64,000 bases of DNA from Nocardia carnea (GTDB lineage: Bacteria > Actinomycetota > Actinomycetes > Mycobacteriales > Mycobacteriaceae), in the NCBI RefSeq assembly GCF_029868855.1, contig NZ_JARWOV010000194.1, positions 97,462-161,461 of the forward strand. The letters are read 5' to 3'. A program made the position numbers and the translations under genes. Below are positions 35,251 to 45,061 of the stretch, in pieces. Under the pieces are notes generated by a model, which did not search any database, was not told where the DNA came from, and saw only the letters and a program-made list of their open reading frames with translations. Each line of letters opens with the position of its first letter. Positions within the stretch are counted from its first letter, which is position 1.

Positions 35251-36624
35251 TCATCCGCGCTCCCCAACCGCGCGAACGGCTTTGCGGGCCGCCACCAGCA
35301 CCGGATCCCAGACCGGCGAGAACGGTGGGGCGTATCCCAGATCGAGTGTGGTCATCTGCGCCACGGTCATTCCCGCGGTCAGCGCGACCGCCGCGATATC
35401 GACCCGTTTACCGGCACCTTCCCGGCCGACGATCTGCACACCGAGGAGGCGTCCGGTGAGACGTTCGGCCAGCATCTTGACCGTCATCGGGGCGGGGTCC
35501 GGATAATAACCGGCACGACTGGTGGATTCGATCGTCGCCGTGACGTACTGCAGCCCGGCGGTGCGGGCGTCCTTCTCCCGTAGCCCGGTTCGCGCCACCT
35601 CGAGATCGCACACCTTGCTGACCGCGGTGCCGACCACACCGGGAAAGGTCGCGTAACCCCCACCGATATTGGCGCCGATGATCTGGCCGTGTTTGTTGGC
35701 ATGGGTGCCCAGGGGAATATGGCGGCGCATCCCGGAGACGAGATCGAGCACCTCCACGCAATCGCCACCGGCCCAGATGTTGTCGTACCCGAGTACCCGC
35801 AGGGCGGTATCGGTCAGGATCCCCCCGTGTCCGCCGATCGGTAATCCCGCCGCGCGGGCCAGCTCGGTCTCGGGGGCGACACCGATCCCGAGCACCACGA
35901 TATCGGCGGGGTATTCGCCGCTACCCGAGACCACTGCGCGGGCGCGGCCGTCGGCTCCGGTCCGAATCCCGGTGACCTCCCGGTCGCCGGCCACTACGAC
36001 GTCCAGCCCGCCCAGTGCGTCACGAACCAGGGCGCCCATATCGGGGTCCAGCGTCGACATCGGCTCGGCCCCGCGGTGCACGATGGTGACCTCGAAACCC
36101 CGGCGGATCAAGGCCTCCGCCATTTCGACCCCGATATATCCCGCACCGACCACCACGGCGCGGCGACCGCCGGTGGCGGCCAGGGCCGCGATGAGCGCTT
36201 CGCCGTCGTCCAGGGTCTGTACCCCGTGCACACCGGGTGCGTCGATACCGGGCAGCGGCGGACGGATCGGCCGGGCGCCGGTCGCGAGCACGAGCTGGTC
36301 GTAACCGGTCCAGGTTTCGACACCCGTCGCGAGATCGCGGCTGCGCACGCGGCCGCCCGCGATATCGAGTTCGACGACCTCGCTGCGCAACCGCACGTCG
36401 ATCGCCCGCGCCCGGTGCTCGGCCGGTGTGCGCGCGATCAACTGGTCTCTGTCGCCGACCTGCCCGCCGACCCAGTACGGGATCCCGCAGGCGGAATACG
36501 AGGTGAAATGCCCGCGTTCGAACACCACGATCTCGAGGTCGCCGGCCTCCCGGTACCGGCGTGCCTGCGCGGCCGCCGACATGCCGGCCGCGTCACCGCC
36601 GACGATCACCAACCGCTCGGTCAT
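35251..36624 (-). CDS. FAD/NAD(P)-dependent oxidoreductase (CoA-disulfide reductase / NADH oxidase family)
   Basis: A 457-residue pyridine-nucleotide-disulfide oxidoreductase. It has the N-terminal FAD Rossmann motif (VIVGGDAAGMSAAAQARR), a single redox Cys in SYSACGIPYWVGG, the NAD-binding motif (AVVVGAGYIGVEMAEALIRR), the late FAD motif (NIWAGGDCVEV) and a C-terminal dimerisation domain. A single active-site Cys is typical of CoA-disulfide reductases and NADH oxidases/peroxidases. The natural acceptor is not known. Mycobacteria and Nocardia carry related enzymes. It lies alone between minus-strand genes. Confidence 0.87.
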   Translation of the reverse strand: MTERLVIVGGDAAGMSAAAQARRYREAGDLEIVVFERGHFTSYSACGIPYWVGGQVGDRDQLIARTPAEHRARAIDVRLRSEVVELDIAGGRVRSRDLATGVETWTGYDQLVLATGARPIRPPLPGIDAPGVHGVQTLDDGEALIAALAATGGRRAVVVGAGYIGVEMAEALIRRGFEVTIVHRGAEPMSTLDPDMGALVRDALGGLDVVVAGDREVTGIRTGADGRARAVVSGSGEYPADIVVLGIGVAPETELARAAGLPIGGHGGILTDTALRVLGYDNIWAGGDCVEVLDLVSGMRRHIPLGTHANKHGQIIGANIGGGYATFPGVVGTAVSKVCDLEVARTGLREKDARTAGLQYVTATIESTSRAGYYPDPAPMTVKMLAERLTGRLLGVQIVGREGAGKRVDIAAVALTAGMTVAQMTTLDLGYAPPFSPVWDPVLVAARKAVRAVGERG

Positions 36625-36748
36625 ATGATCAACCTACCCAGTCGGCGGTGGTTCCCCACGATACGACCGGCAACCCCCGCGCCCCGTACCACCGGGCATG
36701 GACCGTCGCGCCACTCACCCGCTGCCGGATATCCGGTGGCACAGCGCG

Positions 36749-38290
36749 TCAGGCGGTGCGTGAACCGATCAGCGGGAGCCTGTCCATGGCCGTGCGGGTG
36801 GGGCGGGGTGAGCCGGTGGTCGGCCGGCCTTCACTGTCGGTGAAGGTCAGGATGCCGTCTTCGATCGGGCTCTTACGCAGATAGGCACGGTCGCGGAAAT
36901 AGCTGTTGACCACCTTCCACGGGCCGCCGGTGCCCTGTCGCGGCATCACCGCGTCGCCGCGCTGGATATAGCCGGAGCTGAGCGCCCCGCCCATCACCGA
37001 CACCTCGGAGCGGTCGCTGTCACGCGCGTTCACCACGAACCGCGTGTAGCCGCGGTCCCGCATCCGATTCAGCACCTTGCAGAAGTACTCCGCGGCGAGG
37101 TCGGCTTTCAGGGTCCACGAGGCGTTGGTGTATCCGAGAACCATCAGCGCGTTCGGTACGCCGTCGAGCAGCGAGCCCTTGTACATGACCCGCTCTCGGG
37201 TCACCACCGGTTCCCCGTCGACTTCCAGTTCGGCGCCGCCCAGGATCTGGATGGTCAGGCCGGTGGCGGTAACGACGATATCGGCTTCGATCTCGGTACC
37301 CGAGGAGAGGCGGATACCGTTCTCGGTGAATGTGTCGATGGTGTCGGTGACGATCGTTGCCTGCCCGCGGCGCAGCGCCTTGAACAGGTCGCCGTCGGGC
37401 ACCACGCACAGCCGCTGGTCCCAGGGTGCGTAGTCCGGGCTGAAATGCCGCATATCGATACCGGATCCGACCGCCATCCGGACCCAGTTCAGGAACAATT
37501 TCCGCGCCAGGGCCGGTTGTTTGCGCGAGAGCTGATAGCTGGCCTGCTGGACGGCGATATTGCGCGCGCGACCGACGTGATAGGTGAGGCCGGCCGGGGA
37601 CTTGACCTTCGTCAGGCCGATCGCGACCGGGTCATCGGCCGGGATCGAGGCGATATAGGTAGGCGAACGCTGCAGCATCGTCACGTGTCCGGCATCGGCG
37701 ACCATCGACGGCACCAGGGTGATCGCGGTGGCCCCGCTGCCGATCACCACGACCTTCTTCCCCCGGTAGTCGAGGTCCTCGGGCCAGTGCTGGGGGTGGA
37801 CGATCTGCCCGGTGAAGTTCTCTTCCCCCGGGAACGACGGCCGGTAGCCCTTGTCGTAGTCGTAATAGCCGGTACAGCCGACCAGGAAGCCGGCGGTCCA
37901 CACTTCCTCGGCGCCGCTCGCTTCCTCGACGACCCGGACGGTCCACCGGTTGTCCGGGCTGGACCAGCTCGCCGAGACCACCTTCCGGCCGAAGTGGATA
38001 TGCGGGGTGACCCCGTACTCGTCGGCGGTCTCCTCGATATAGCGGCGGATACCCGCGCCGTCGGCGAGCATCTTCGTTCCGCGCCAGGGCCGGAAACCGT
38101 AGCCGAAGGAGTACATATCGGAATCCGATCGGATCCCCGGATACCGGAAGAGGTCCCAGGTTCCGCCGATGGCGGTCCGCCGCTCCAGGATCGCGTAGCT
38201 GCGCCCGGTGTTCTCCTTCTCCAGGTGACAGGCCACATCGATACCGGACAGACCGGCTCCGATGATCAGTACGTCGACATGCCGCGTCAT
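36749..38290 (-). CDS. EthA-like flavin-containing (Baeyer-Villiger) monooxygenase
   Basis: A 513-residue flavin monooxygenase. It has an FAD motif (VLIIGAGLSGIDVACHLEKE), the GGTWDLFRYPGIRSDSDMYS segment shared with mycobacterial EthA, the Baeyer-Villiger signature (FTGQIVHPQHWPEDL) and the NADPH motif (VVVIGSGATAITL). Such enzymes insert oxygen next to ketones. EthA also activates thioamide prodrugs. In mycobacteria ethA is divergent from its repressor gene ethR, but no TetR gene is adjacent here, so the regulation must differ. Confidence 0.9.
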   Translation of the reverse strand: MTRHVDVLIIGAGLSGIDVACHLEKENTGRSYAILERRTAIGGTWDLFRYPGIRSDSDMYSFGYGFRPWRGTKMLADGAGIRRYIEETADEYGVTPHIHFGRKVVSASWSSPDNRWTVRVVEEASGAEEVWTAGFLVGCTGYYDYDKGYRPSFPGEENFTGQIVHPQHWPEDLDYRGKKVVVIGSGATAITLVPSMVADAGHVTMLQRSPTYIASIPADDPVAIGLTKVKSPAGLTYHVGRARNIAVQQASYQLSRKQPALARKLFLNWVRMAVGSGIDMRHFSPDYAPWDQRLCVVPDGDLFKALRRGQATIVTDTIDTFTENGIRLSSGTEIEADIVVTATGLTIQILGGAELEVDGEPVVTRERVMYKGSLLDGVPNALMVLGYTNASWTLKADLAAEYFCKVLNRMRDRGYTRFVVNARDSDRSEVSVMGGALSSGYIQRGDAVMPRQGTGGPWKVVNSYFRDRAYLRKSPIEDGILTFTDSEGRPTTGSPRPTRTAMDRLPLIGSRTA

Positions 38291-38520
38291 TGCGTTCCTC
38301 GTCTGCTCGTGCCGGGTTCGTCGTCGATCATGACAGACGCACCTTTTACCTGTAACCGAGAGTATCTGACATCAGTGCGAGCCGGGGCACACCCCACGCA
38401 TCCGACCGGGAAGCACGTCCTGTCCACCCGGCCATCACCTCGATCACCGTGATATTTACCTCAATTTTTCCTTCTTTCTATAAAGGTCCGCCACCGGCGC
38501 CGCGCAATCCCCGGCAATGA

Positions 38521-39402
38521 TCACCGGAATTCGGCGATGACCGGCGCGAAAGCCTCCAGATCGGGTTCGAGCACGGTGATGTAGCCGAAGCCGAACCGTT
38601 CCCGGTTCAGCCGCAGCCGGTCGGCGATCTCCCGGGAACTGCCCAGCAGCACGGTGGGCAGTTCGTCCACTGCGGCCAGCACCTCGGGCTCGACGGCCGA
38701 GCCGTACCTGTCGAGGAATTCGGCCCGCTGCCCGGAGGGCACCACCGACTGGACCAGAATGTTCAACTCCACCTCCGGGGCACGCTCCCCCAGCGCAGCG
38801 CGGACGAACCGGACCCGCTCATCGATTTCCGCCGGCCCGGCCAACCGCAGCCGGCCCGCAGTGGTGGCGGCGGCACCCGTCAGCGCCACGACGGAGGCAT
38901 GGCGGGCGGCCAGGGTGAGCATCCGATCACCCCATCCGCCGATGAGCAGCGGCGGGCCGCCCGGCCGCGCGGGCTGCGGCCGATAGCCGGGGTCGGCGAA
39001 CAGATCACGCAGCGTCCGCACGGTCTGCTCGACATACGCCACCCGGCTCGCCCCGGTACCGAACGGGATACCGGCGCTGTCGAATTCGTCGCGGACATAG
39101 CCCGCGCCCAGGCCCAGTTCCAACCGGCCCTCGACGAATCGGTCCGTCCCGGCGATCTCCCTGGCCAGCAACACCGGATTGTAGAAGGGCACATTGAGGA
39201 CGAACGTGTTCAGGCGCACCCGTTCGGTGTTCTCGGCCGCCAGTACCAGCGCCGGGAACGGCGGCGCGAGGCCGAGATGGTCCGCTACGCCGATCACGTC
39301 GTACCCCAGTTCTTCGGCCCGCCGGCATTTGCGTACCCATTCGTCGCGCGAATGCGGCACCACCATGTTGACGCCGAACCGGAATTCCGTCGGTGAGCTC
39401 AT
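38521..39402 (-). CDS. LLM-class F420-dependent oxidoreductase
   Basis: A 293-residue luciferase-like (beta/alpha)8 protein. It shows FRFGVNMVVPHSRDEW, AEELGYDVIGVADHL, FVLNVPFYNPVLLAREI and RLELGLGAGYVRDEF, all typical of the F420-dependent branch common in mycobacteria and Nocardia. The substrate is unknown. It is transcribed opposite to the small lipoprotein gene that follows. Confidence 0.88.
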   Translation of the reverse strand: MSSPTEFRFGVNMVVPHSRDEWVRKCRRAEELGYDVIGVADHLGLAPPFPALVLAAENTERVRLNTFVLNVPFYNPVLLAREIAGTDRFVEGRLELGLGAGYVRDEFDSAGIPFGTGASRVAYVEQTVRTLRDLFADPGYRPQPARPGGPPLLIGGWGDRMLTLAARHASVVALTGAAATTAGRLRLAGPAEIDERVRFVRAALGERAPEVELNILVQSVVPSGQRAEFLDRYGSAVEPEVLAAVDELPTVLLGSSREIADRLRLNRERFGFGYITVLEPDLEAFAPVIAEFR

Positions 39403-39524
39403 ACCTTCTGCATACTCCGCACGACTTCCCCGCGCCGCCTCGGCACCGGCGAGTCACCGGACATAGGGTGGGTACTCGTTCCGGGCAGGCGCGGCGCCGG
39501 TCCGAGCCACCAGGAGGATTGTCG

Positions 39525-39833
39525 ATGAACGCCACGAAAGCCCGGTACGGCCTGTTGATCGCGGCCGCCGCGCTCGCACTGGCCGGGTGCACCGAGATCG
39601 AGCAGGCACTGAACAAGGGCGGGGATACACCCTGCCGCGAGTACATCGCGCAGGATCCGAAAACCAAACGCGTCACCATCACCAAGTTCCTGGAAGAACA
39701 GCACGGACAGGCGCCGACCGGTACGAATGTGGATCTGTCCATGGCCGCCGTCGACGGCCTGTGCACCGTGCAGGCCAACGCCGATACCCCCATCGAGCGG
39801 GCCGATCTGGCGGGCATCTTCATCCGGAAATAA
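39525..39833 (+). CDS. Small lipoprotein, possibly HdeA-like
   Basis: A 102-residue protein with a lipoprotein signal peptide and lipobox (ALALAGC), and a strong AGGAGG site before the ATG at 39525. The mature part has two further Cys (TPCREYIAQ and DGLCTVQAN) spaced as in HdeA-like acid-stress proteins, which probably form a disulfide. The HdeA comparison is by pattern only. It is likely anchored outside the membrane. Confidence 0.7.
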   Translation: MNATKARYGLLIAAAALALAGCTEIEQALNKGGDTPCREYIAQDPKTKRVTITKFLEEQHGQAPTGTNVDLSMAAVDGLCTVQANADTPIERADLAGIFIRK

Positions 39834-40143
39834 CCGGCCGCCGCGACTGCCCTCGCCGGCGCCGGAAGAGCGGGTCGCCGATCGCTCCTGCGCGAGCATA
39901 TGCCCTTATACCACAAGCGTTTTCGCCGGGCCATCGACACCCCCTCGCCCCGGAAAACGCGATACGCAAGAATGTGTTCGCAAAAGTGCTGGCGAAGTAG
40001 CAATCCGGATACCGGGCTACGGCGAGCCGGAATCGGTGTGCCCGGCCGGTGCCGGCGCCGGAAACTAGGTGCAAGGAGCGCGCAATGTTTCATCGGATCG
40101 GATCGGTAGCGACGCGGTGCCCCGGCGTGGCGCGGAGTTCCTG
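39834..40143. other. Intergenic region, lipoprotein to DUF779-like gene
   Basis: 310 bases with no frame I can support. An AT-richer patch (CTTATACCACAAGCG) at about 39905 is the only distinctive base composition. It may contain a promoter for the gene at 40144. Confidence 0.3.
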
Positions 40144-40536
40144 ATGGCGTATCGCAGCGACCGGGTGGCGGTGACCGACAGGGCCCGCAACGCACTACGC
40201 GAATTGATCGAACAGCACGGCCCCATCCTGCTCTACCTGCCCCATCACGAGACGGGCGAACCGGCGCCCGACTGGCTGCCCATCCGCGATTTCCGCGCGG
40301 CCGAGGGCGATACCCTCTTCGGGCGGCTGGCCTGGCATACCGAACTGTGGATGAGTGAGCAGGCGTACAAACATTTCGAACGCGACCACCTGACCGTGGA
40401 CGTCCCCGCCGACGCCGGGCCACCGGCGCGCGGTGACGAACCGGACGCGGATACCGCGGTTTTCCTGCTGCGCGCCCGCCGGCTCAGCGCCGCCGAGGCC
40501 GCTGCGTTCGAAACCCGCAGACGCAGCCGGGGCTGA
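40144..40536 (+). CDS. DUF779-like protein
   Basis: A 130-residue cytoplasmic protein. The order RVAVTDRARNALRELIEQHG, PILLYLPHHETGEPAP, LFGRLAWHTELWMSEQAYKH and LTVDVPADAG follows the DUF779 layout. In that family the middle loop normally has clustered Cys (GCCDGSSPMC). Here that stretch is HHETGEPAPDW, so the metal-binding Cys appear lost. DUF779 genes usually flank aldehyde dehydrogenase genes, and one (gabD2) lies convergently 18 bases away. The start at 40144 removes a non-homologous N-terminal stretch. Confidence 0.6.
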   Translation: MAYRSDRVAVTDRARNALRELIEQHGPILLYLPHHETGEPAPDWLPIRDFRAAEGDTLFGRLAWHTELWMSEQAYKHFERDHLTVDVPADAGPPARGDEPDADTAVFLLRARRLSAAEAAAFETRRRSRG

Positions 40537-40554
40537 ACCGCTCGATCTTCGCGC

Positions 40555-42108
40555 TCACCGGCCGGGCAGGTATTTCAGCCCGCGCGCGATGGTCATCAGG
40601 ATCCGCTGCCACAGCTCCTGCTGGATCAGCGGCGGCGCATCCAGATTCAGGAACCGGGTGGTCACCACCGACTGTGGCTCGGTGAATTTCAACAGTCCGC
40701 CGGGACCGTGCCGGCGGCCGACCCCGGACGCTCCCATACCGCCCATCGGGGCGGCGGTGGTCCCCCAGGCCGGGGCGTAGCCCTCGTTCACGCAGACCGT
40801 GCCGGTCCGCAGCCGGCGGGCGATTCGCTCGCCCTCGGCCGGCGTGGCGGCCCACACACTGGCGTTGAGCCCGTAGTCGGTATCGTTGGCCGCCGCGACC
40901 GCCTCGCCCACGGATTCGACGGGGTAGACGGCCACCAGTGGTCCGAAGGTTTCGTTGCGGCCACAGATCATCTCGTCGGTGACCCCCGCGAGCACGGTCG
41001 GTTCGAAGAACAGCGGCCCGATATCGGGCCGGGGATTGCCACCGGTGAGTACCCGCGCGCCCCGGGCGACGGCATCGGTGAGATGGGCGGTGACGGTTTC
41101 CAGCTGCGGCTTCGAGATGAGCGAACCGATATCGGCCGAATTATCGTAGGCGGCACCCAGTTTCGCTGCCTCGGCGGCGGCCGTGAACTTCTCGGTGAAC
41201 TCGTCGGCAACGGCTTTCTCGACATAGATCCGTTCGATGGAGATACACAGCTGCCCGGCGTTGGAGAAGCACGCCCGCACCGCCGCGCGGGCGGCACGGC
41301 CGATATTCGCCCCCGCGGTGACGATCATCGGATTCTTACCGCCCAGTTCCGCGGAGAATCCGATCAACCGCGCACCGCACTGCTGCGCGAGTGCCCGGCC
41401 GGTCTCCGTGGAGCCGGTGAACATCAGGTAGTCGCAGCGGGCCACCATGGCCTCGCCCACCACCGGGCCGGGACCGGGAACGATCGCCAGCAGGTCCCGG
41501 GGCAGGCCCGCGCGGTAGAGCAGTTCGGCTCCCGCGAGCGCGGAGAACGGCGTCCGGCTGTCCGGTTTCAGTAGCACCGCGTTACCGGCCAGCAGTGCCG
41601 GTATCGCATCGCCGAGCGATAACACGAGCGGGTAGTTCCACGGTGAGATCACCGCGACGACCCCGGTGGGCCGAACACCGACCCGGGCCCGGTTGAGGAT
41701 CGGAAAAGCGCCGGCCACCTGCTGCTCGTCCAGCAACCGGGGCGCGATTCGCGCGAAATAGCGGGCCGCGAACATCAGCCCCATGACCTCTTCCTGCGCA
41801 GCCCACCGGGCCTTACCGGTTTCTGCCTGGATGACGTCCATCAGCGCCGCTCGCTGTGCGACGACCAGTTCCCGGAAACGGTGCAGCACCCGGGCACGTT
41901 CCGCGGCCGGGCGGGCCGCCCAGTGGGTTTGCGCGGCCCGGGCCCGCGTTACCGCGGTTTCCACATCCGTTGCTGTCCCCACCGGCACCGAGCCCAACGG
42001 GTTCCCCGTGAAAACCTCATCGATCGTGCGCCGAGCGCGTACCTCGGTGTCGTCGATCGCGGCCAATGCGCTCAAGCGGTCGAAGACCGCGGTATCCGGG
42101 GCGGGCAT
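40555..42108 (-). CDS. gabD2: Succinate-semialdehyde dehydrogenase (NADP+), GabD2 type
   Basis: A 517-residue aldehyde dehydrogenase. It has VISPWNYPLVLSLGDAIPAL, the catalytic Glu in FSAELGGKNPMIV and the catalytic Cys in CFSNAGQLCISIERIY. Length, the N-terminal region and the C-terminal tail (LWQRILMTIARGLKYLPGR) match the mycobacterial GabD2 group, which oxidises succinate semialdehyde to succinate. The gene is convergent with the DUF779-like gene and divergent from the conservon. Confidence 0.88.
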   Translation of the reverse strand: MPAPDTAVFDRLSALAAIDDTEVRARRTIDEVFTGNPLGSVPVGTATDVETAVTRARAAQTHWAARPAAERARVLHRFRELVVAQRAALMDVIQAETGKARWAAQEEVMGLMFAARYFARIAPRLLDEQQVAGAFPILNRARVGVRPTGVVAVISPWNYPLVLSLGDAIPALLAGNAVLLKPDSRTPFSALAGAELLYRAGLPRDLLAIVPGPGPVVGEAMVARCDYLMFTGSTETGRALAQQCGARLIGFSAELGGKNPMIVTAGANIGRAARAAVRACFSNAGQLCISIERIYVEKAVADEFTEKFTAAAEAAKLGAAYDNSADIGSLISKPQLETVTAHLTDAVARGARVLTGGNPRPDIGPLFFEPTVLAGVTDEMICGRNETFGPLVAVYPVESVGEAVAAANDTDYGLNASVWAATPAEGERIARRLRTGTVCVNEGYAPAWGTTAAPMGGMGASGVGRRHGPGGLLKFTEPQSVVTTRFLNLDAPPLIQQELWQRILMTIARGLKYLPGR

Positions 42109-42276
42109 CGGTGCCTCCTACCTGGTCGGTATTCCACACGATGTGGACGAATCTACCCACTCGGCGCCCTCGATGCGGGCATGCGGCCGATACCGCCGCC
42201 GGTCGCGAGGTCGAAGGGAGTCCTGTTCAATGGGATCCGATGTGCCGGAAGCGGGTCGAAAGGTTACTTTGTGGCG

Positions 42277-44625
42277 ATGTTCAGAGCGAGGCTCGGTGTC
42301 CGCGCCCGGATCCTGGCGATCGCGCTCATCCCGAGTTTGACCCTGTTGGTGGTCGGTGTGGGCGCGACCGGCTATCTGATCGACCAGGGCCAGCACGACC
42401 GCCAGGTGACCGAGGCGATGCGAGCGGCGGCCGGCCCTACCCGCACGGTATACGAAATCGTGCAGAACGAGCGCCGGCTCACTCTCGCCTACCTCGCCGG
42501 TGATTCGGCCGCGGCCGATGCGCTGGCCGCCGTGCGGCCCGACAGTGAACAGGCGCTACGCGGACTCCTCGACGCCTCCCAGGAGCTGCGCAGCCTGCAA
42601 CCCGATCAGATCACCGATGATGTCGGCTCGTTCGCCACGCTCACTCAGCAGCTGGGCAATATCCGAGGGGCGGTGGACAGCCGCTCGGTCTCCGCGGGCG
42701 ACGCCTACACGTTCTACGCCCGTCTGCTCGACGCACTGGCGATCGGTGCGCAGGTCTCGCAGTCTTTCGCCCCGGATGCGCATTCGGCCACCCAGCTCAC
42801 CCTCGCCACCCGCATCATGCACATGCTGGAGTCCACCTCCCGCAGCCATGCGCTGGCCGGAGCGGCGTTGCGGTCCGGCCGGCCGGTGGCGCTGCCCGAC
42901 GAGTACATCCAGCAGACCGGCTTCTACCACACCGAAACAGCGCTGCTGGCGCGCGAGCTCGACCCCGAGCTCGGCGAGCGGCTGAACAATCTGCTCAGCA
43001 GTCCGCAGTGGCAGCTGCTGACCCGCACCGAGAGCACCCTCATCGCCCGCAGCCTCCCGGGCACGGACGGCGACGACTCCTCGGCGCTGCCGCCCGCCCA
43101 GCTCGCCGCCTGGCAGGACGCGGCCGACCATCTCGATCACGAAATGCTCGAACTATGGGACGAGCAGAACGTGGTCATGCAGCAGGCCTCGCTCGACGCC
43201 GCGGCCCGCACCACAACGCAGTCCCTGCTGATCGGCCTCGCCGTCCTGGTGATCTCCGCGGCAGCGTTCGGTATCTCCCTGGTATTGGCCAACCGGTTCA
43301 TCCACCGCCTGGTGCGGTTGCGCGACCATACGCTCGCCCTGGCCGACGAGCGGTTGCCGGATATGCTCGACCGGCTCCGCGCCGGGGAGGACATCGACGA
43401 CACCGCGGCCGCGGCGAAACTCGACTTCGGCCACGACGAACTCGGCGCGGTGGCCACGGCCTTCGAGCATGCACACGCGGTGGCCGTCACGGCCGCGGTC
43501 ACCGAGGCGCGCAACCGGGAAGGCGTCAAATCGATCTTCCTGAACATTGCGCACCGAAGCCAGATCGTAGTCCACAAACAGCTGGAGATCCTCGACGAGG
43601 CCGAGCGGCGCGAAGAGGATCCGGCGATGCTGGACGTGTTGTTCAAACTCGACCATCTGGCCACCCGCGAACGCCGTAACGCGGAGAACCTCATCGTGCT
43701 CGGCGGTGGCAAACCGGGACGTCAGTGGCGCACCCCGGTACCGCTGGTGGACCTGGTGCGCAGCGCCGTCGGCGAAACCCAGGACTATCCGCGGGTGCGG
43801 CTGGCCCGGCTGCCCGAGTTGCGGGTGGCGGGTAGCGCGGTCGGTGATCTCATCCATCTGCTCGCCGAACTCGTCGACAACGCGACCTCGTTCTCACCGC
43901 CGCAGTCGCGGGTCCAGGTGACCGGGTCGGTCATCGGCAAGGGGGTGGCCGTCGAGATCACCGATCAGGGCATGGGGATCCCGGCGGACAGCCGCGACCG
44001 GCTCAACGAGATCCTGCAGAATCCGCCCGACTTCGAGGTCGCTTCGCTGCAGCGGGATTCGCGGCTGGGAATCTTCGTGGTCGCGCAGCTGGCCCACCGG
44101 CACGGCATCTCGGTACGCCTGTGGGAATCGGAGTACGGCGGCGTGCGCGCGGTGGTGATCATTCCGTCTGCCCTGCTCACCGACCCCGCGGAGGAGACCG
44201 CGCCGCTGACCGGGTTGACGCGCCCGGCGGCGCCGGTACCGGTCCCGGCGACCGAAGAGCGCGCCGAAGCTCCGGCGGCCACCCTCGTCGAGGACCGCCC
44301 GCGGCCCGCCGGACACCCCGATCCGGCGCCGCCGGACACCCAGGCGGCGGAGACCGGCGCGACCGCCGCCGAACCGGAGGTCCTGCCCGACGGTCGTCCG
44401 GCTTTACCACGCCGTACCAGGCAGGCTAAAGTCGCACCGCGACCGGAAGATTCGGGCGCCCAGCAGGCCGCAACGGCGCGGCCGCGCTCGGCCGAACAAG
44501 CCCGAGATCTGATGGCGGCGATCGAGAACGGTACCCGGCAGGGCCGCAGGCCTCTGCCCGCCACGGATTCCGGCGCCGCGAACCCGGCGCCGGACGGCGC
44601 ATCCCCGGATGAACAGGAAGGCTAA
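42277..44625 (+). CDS. cvnA: Conservon sensor ATPase/histidine kinase-like protein (CvnA)
   Basis: A 782-residue membrane protein. TM1 lies near residues 10-32, then an extracytoplasmic nitrate/nitrite-sensor-like (NIT) helical domain, TM2 near 312-334, HAMP, and a HATPase_c domain with the N box (ELVDNATSFSPP) near 530, followed by TDQGMGIP. A Pro/Ala-rich disordered tail covers the last 140 residues. No classical phospho-acceptor His motif (H-E-x-x-x-P) is seen, as in other conservon kinases. The start is ATG at 42277; a GTG two codons earlier is possible. The next gene follows the stop directly. Confidence 0.92.
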   Translation: MFRARLGVRARILAIALIPSLTLLVVGVGATGYLIDQGQHDRQVTEAMRAAAGPTRTVYEIVQNERRLTLAYLAGDSAAADALAAVRPDSEQALRGLLDASQELRSLQPDQITDDVGSFATLTQQLGNIRGAVDSRSVSAGDAYTFYARLLDALAIGAQVSQSFAPDAHSATQLTLATRIMHMLESTSRSHALAGAALRSGRPVALPDEYIQQTGFYHTETALLARELDPELGERLNNLLSSPQWQLLTRTESTLIARSLPGTDGDDSSALPPAQLAAWQDAADHLDHEMLELWDEQNVVMQQASLDAAARTTTQSLLIGLAVLVISAAAFGISLVLANRFIHRLVRLRDHTLALADERLPDMLDRLRAGEDIDDTAAAAKLDFGHDELGAVATAFEHAHAVAVTAAVTEARNREGVKSIFLNIAHRSQIVVHKQLEILDEAERREEDPAMLDVLFKLDHLATRERRNAENLIVLGGGKPGRQWRTPVPLVDLVRSAVGETQDYPRVRLARLPELRVAGSAVGDLIHLLAELVDNATSFSPPQSRVQVTGSVIGKGVAVEITDQGMGIPADSRDRLNEILQNPPDFEVASLQRDSRLGIFVVAQLAHRHGISVRLWESEYGGVRAVVIIPSALLTDPAEETAPLTGLTRPAAPVPVPATEERAEAPAATLVEDRPRPAGHPDPAPPDTQAAETGATAAEPEVLPDGRPALPRRTRQAKVAPRPEDSGAQQAATARPRSAEQARDLMAAIENGTRQGRRPLPATDSGAANPAPDGASPDEQEG

Positions 44626-45045
44626 GTGTCAACTTCCACTCAAGGTGACCTGAACTGGCTGCTCGATGATCTCGTCGAGCGACTCGCGGGGGTCCGGCTG
44701 GCGGTCGTGCTGTCCACCGACGGAATGCTGCTCGGCCACTCCTCGAAAATGGACCGCACCGAGGCCGAGCATTTCGCGGCCATGTCGTCGACCCTGCACG
44801 GCTTGGCCCGTAGCGCGGGCGCACGGTTCGAGGGCGGTAACGTCCGGCAGGCGGTGATCGAACTCGATCGGGCCGTGCTGTTCGTGACCTCCGCCGGCGA
44901 CAACGCTTGTATCGCGGTCCAGGCCGCCGCGGACGCCAACCTCGGCATGGTGGCCTACGAGATGAATCTGACCGTGCAGCGGGTCGGTACCCATCTCTCG
45001 ACCAGTTCCCGCAGCGGAACCGGGGACCGACCACAGCAACCGTGA
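44626..45045 (+). CDS. cvnB: Roadblock/LC7 domain protein (CvnB)
   Basis: A 139-residue protein with the roadblock fold: LNWLLDDLVERLAGVRLAVV, STDGMLLGHSS and SAGDNACIAVQAAADANLG. Roadblock proteins bind or activate small GTPases, as MglB does for MglA. It begins with a GTG directly after the cvnA stop. In conservons CvnB is thought to bridge the sensor and the GTPase CvnD. Confidence 0.93.
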   Translation: MSTSTQGDLNWLLDDLVERLAGVRLAVVLSTDGMLLGHSSKMDRTEAEHFAAMSSTLHGLARSAGARFEGGNVRQAVIELDRAVLFVTSAGDNACIAVQAAADANLGMVAYEMNLTVQRVGTHLSTSSRSGTGDRPQQP

Positions 45046-45061
45046 GAACAGCGATACGGCG

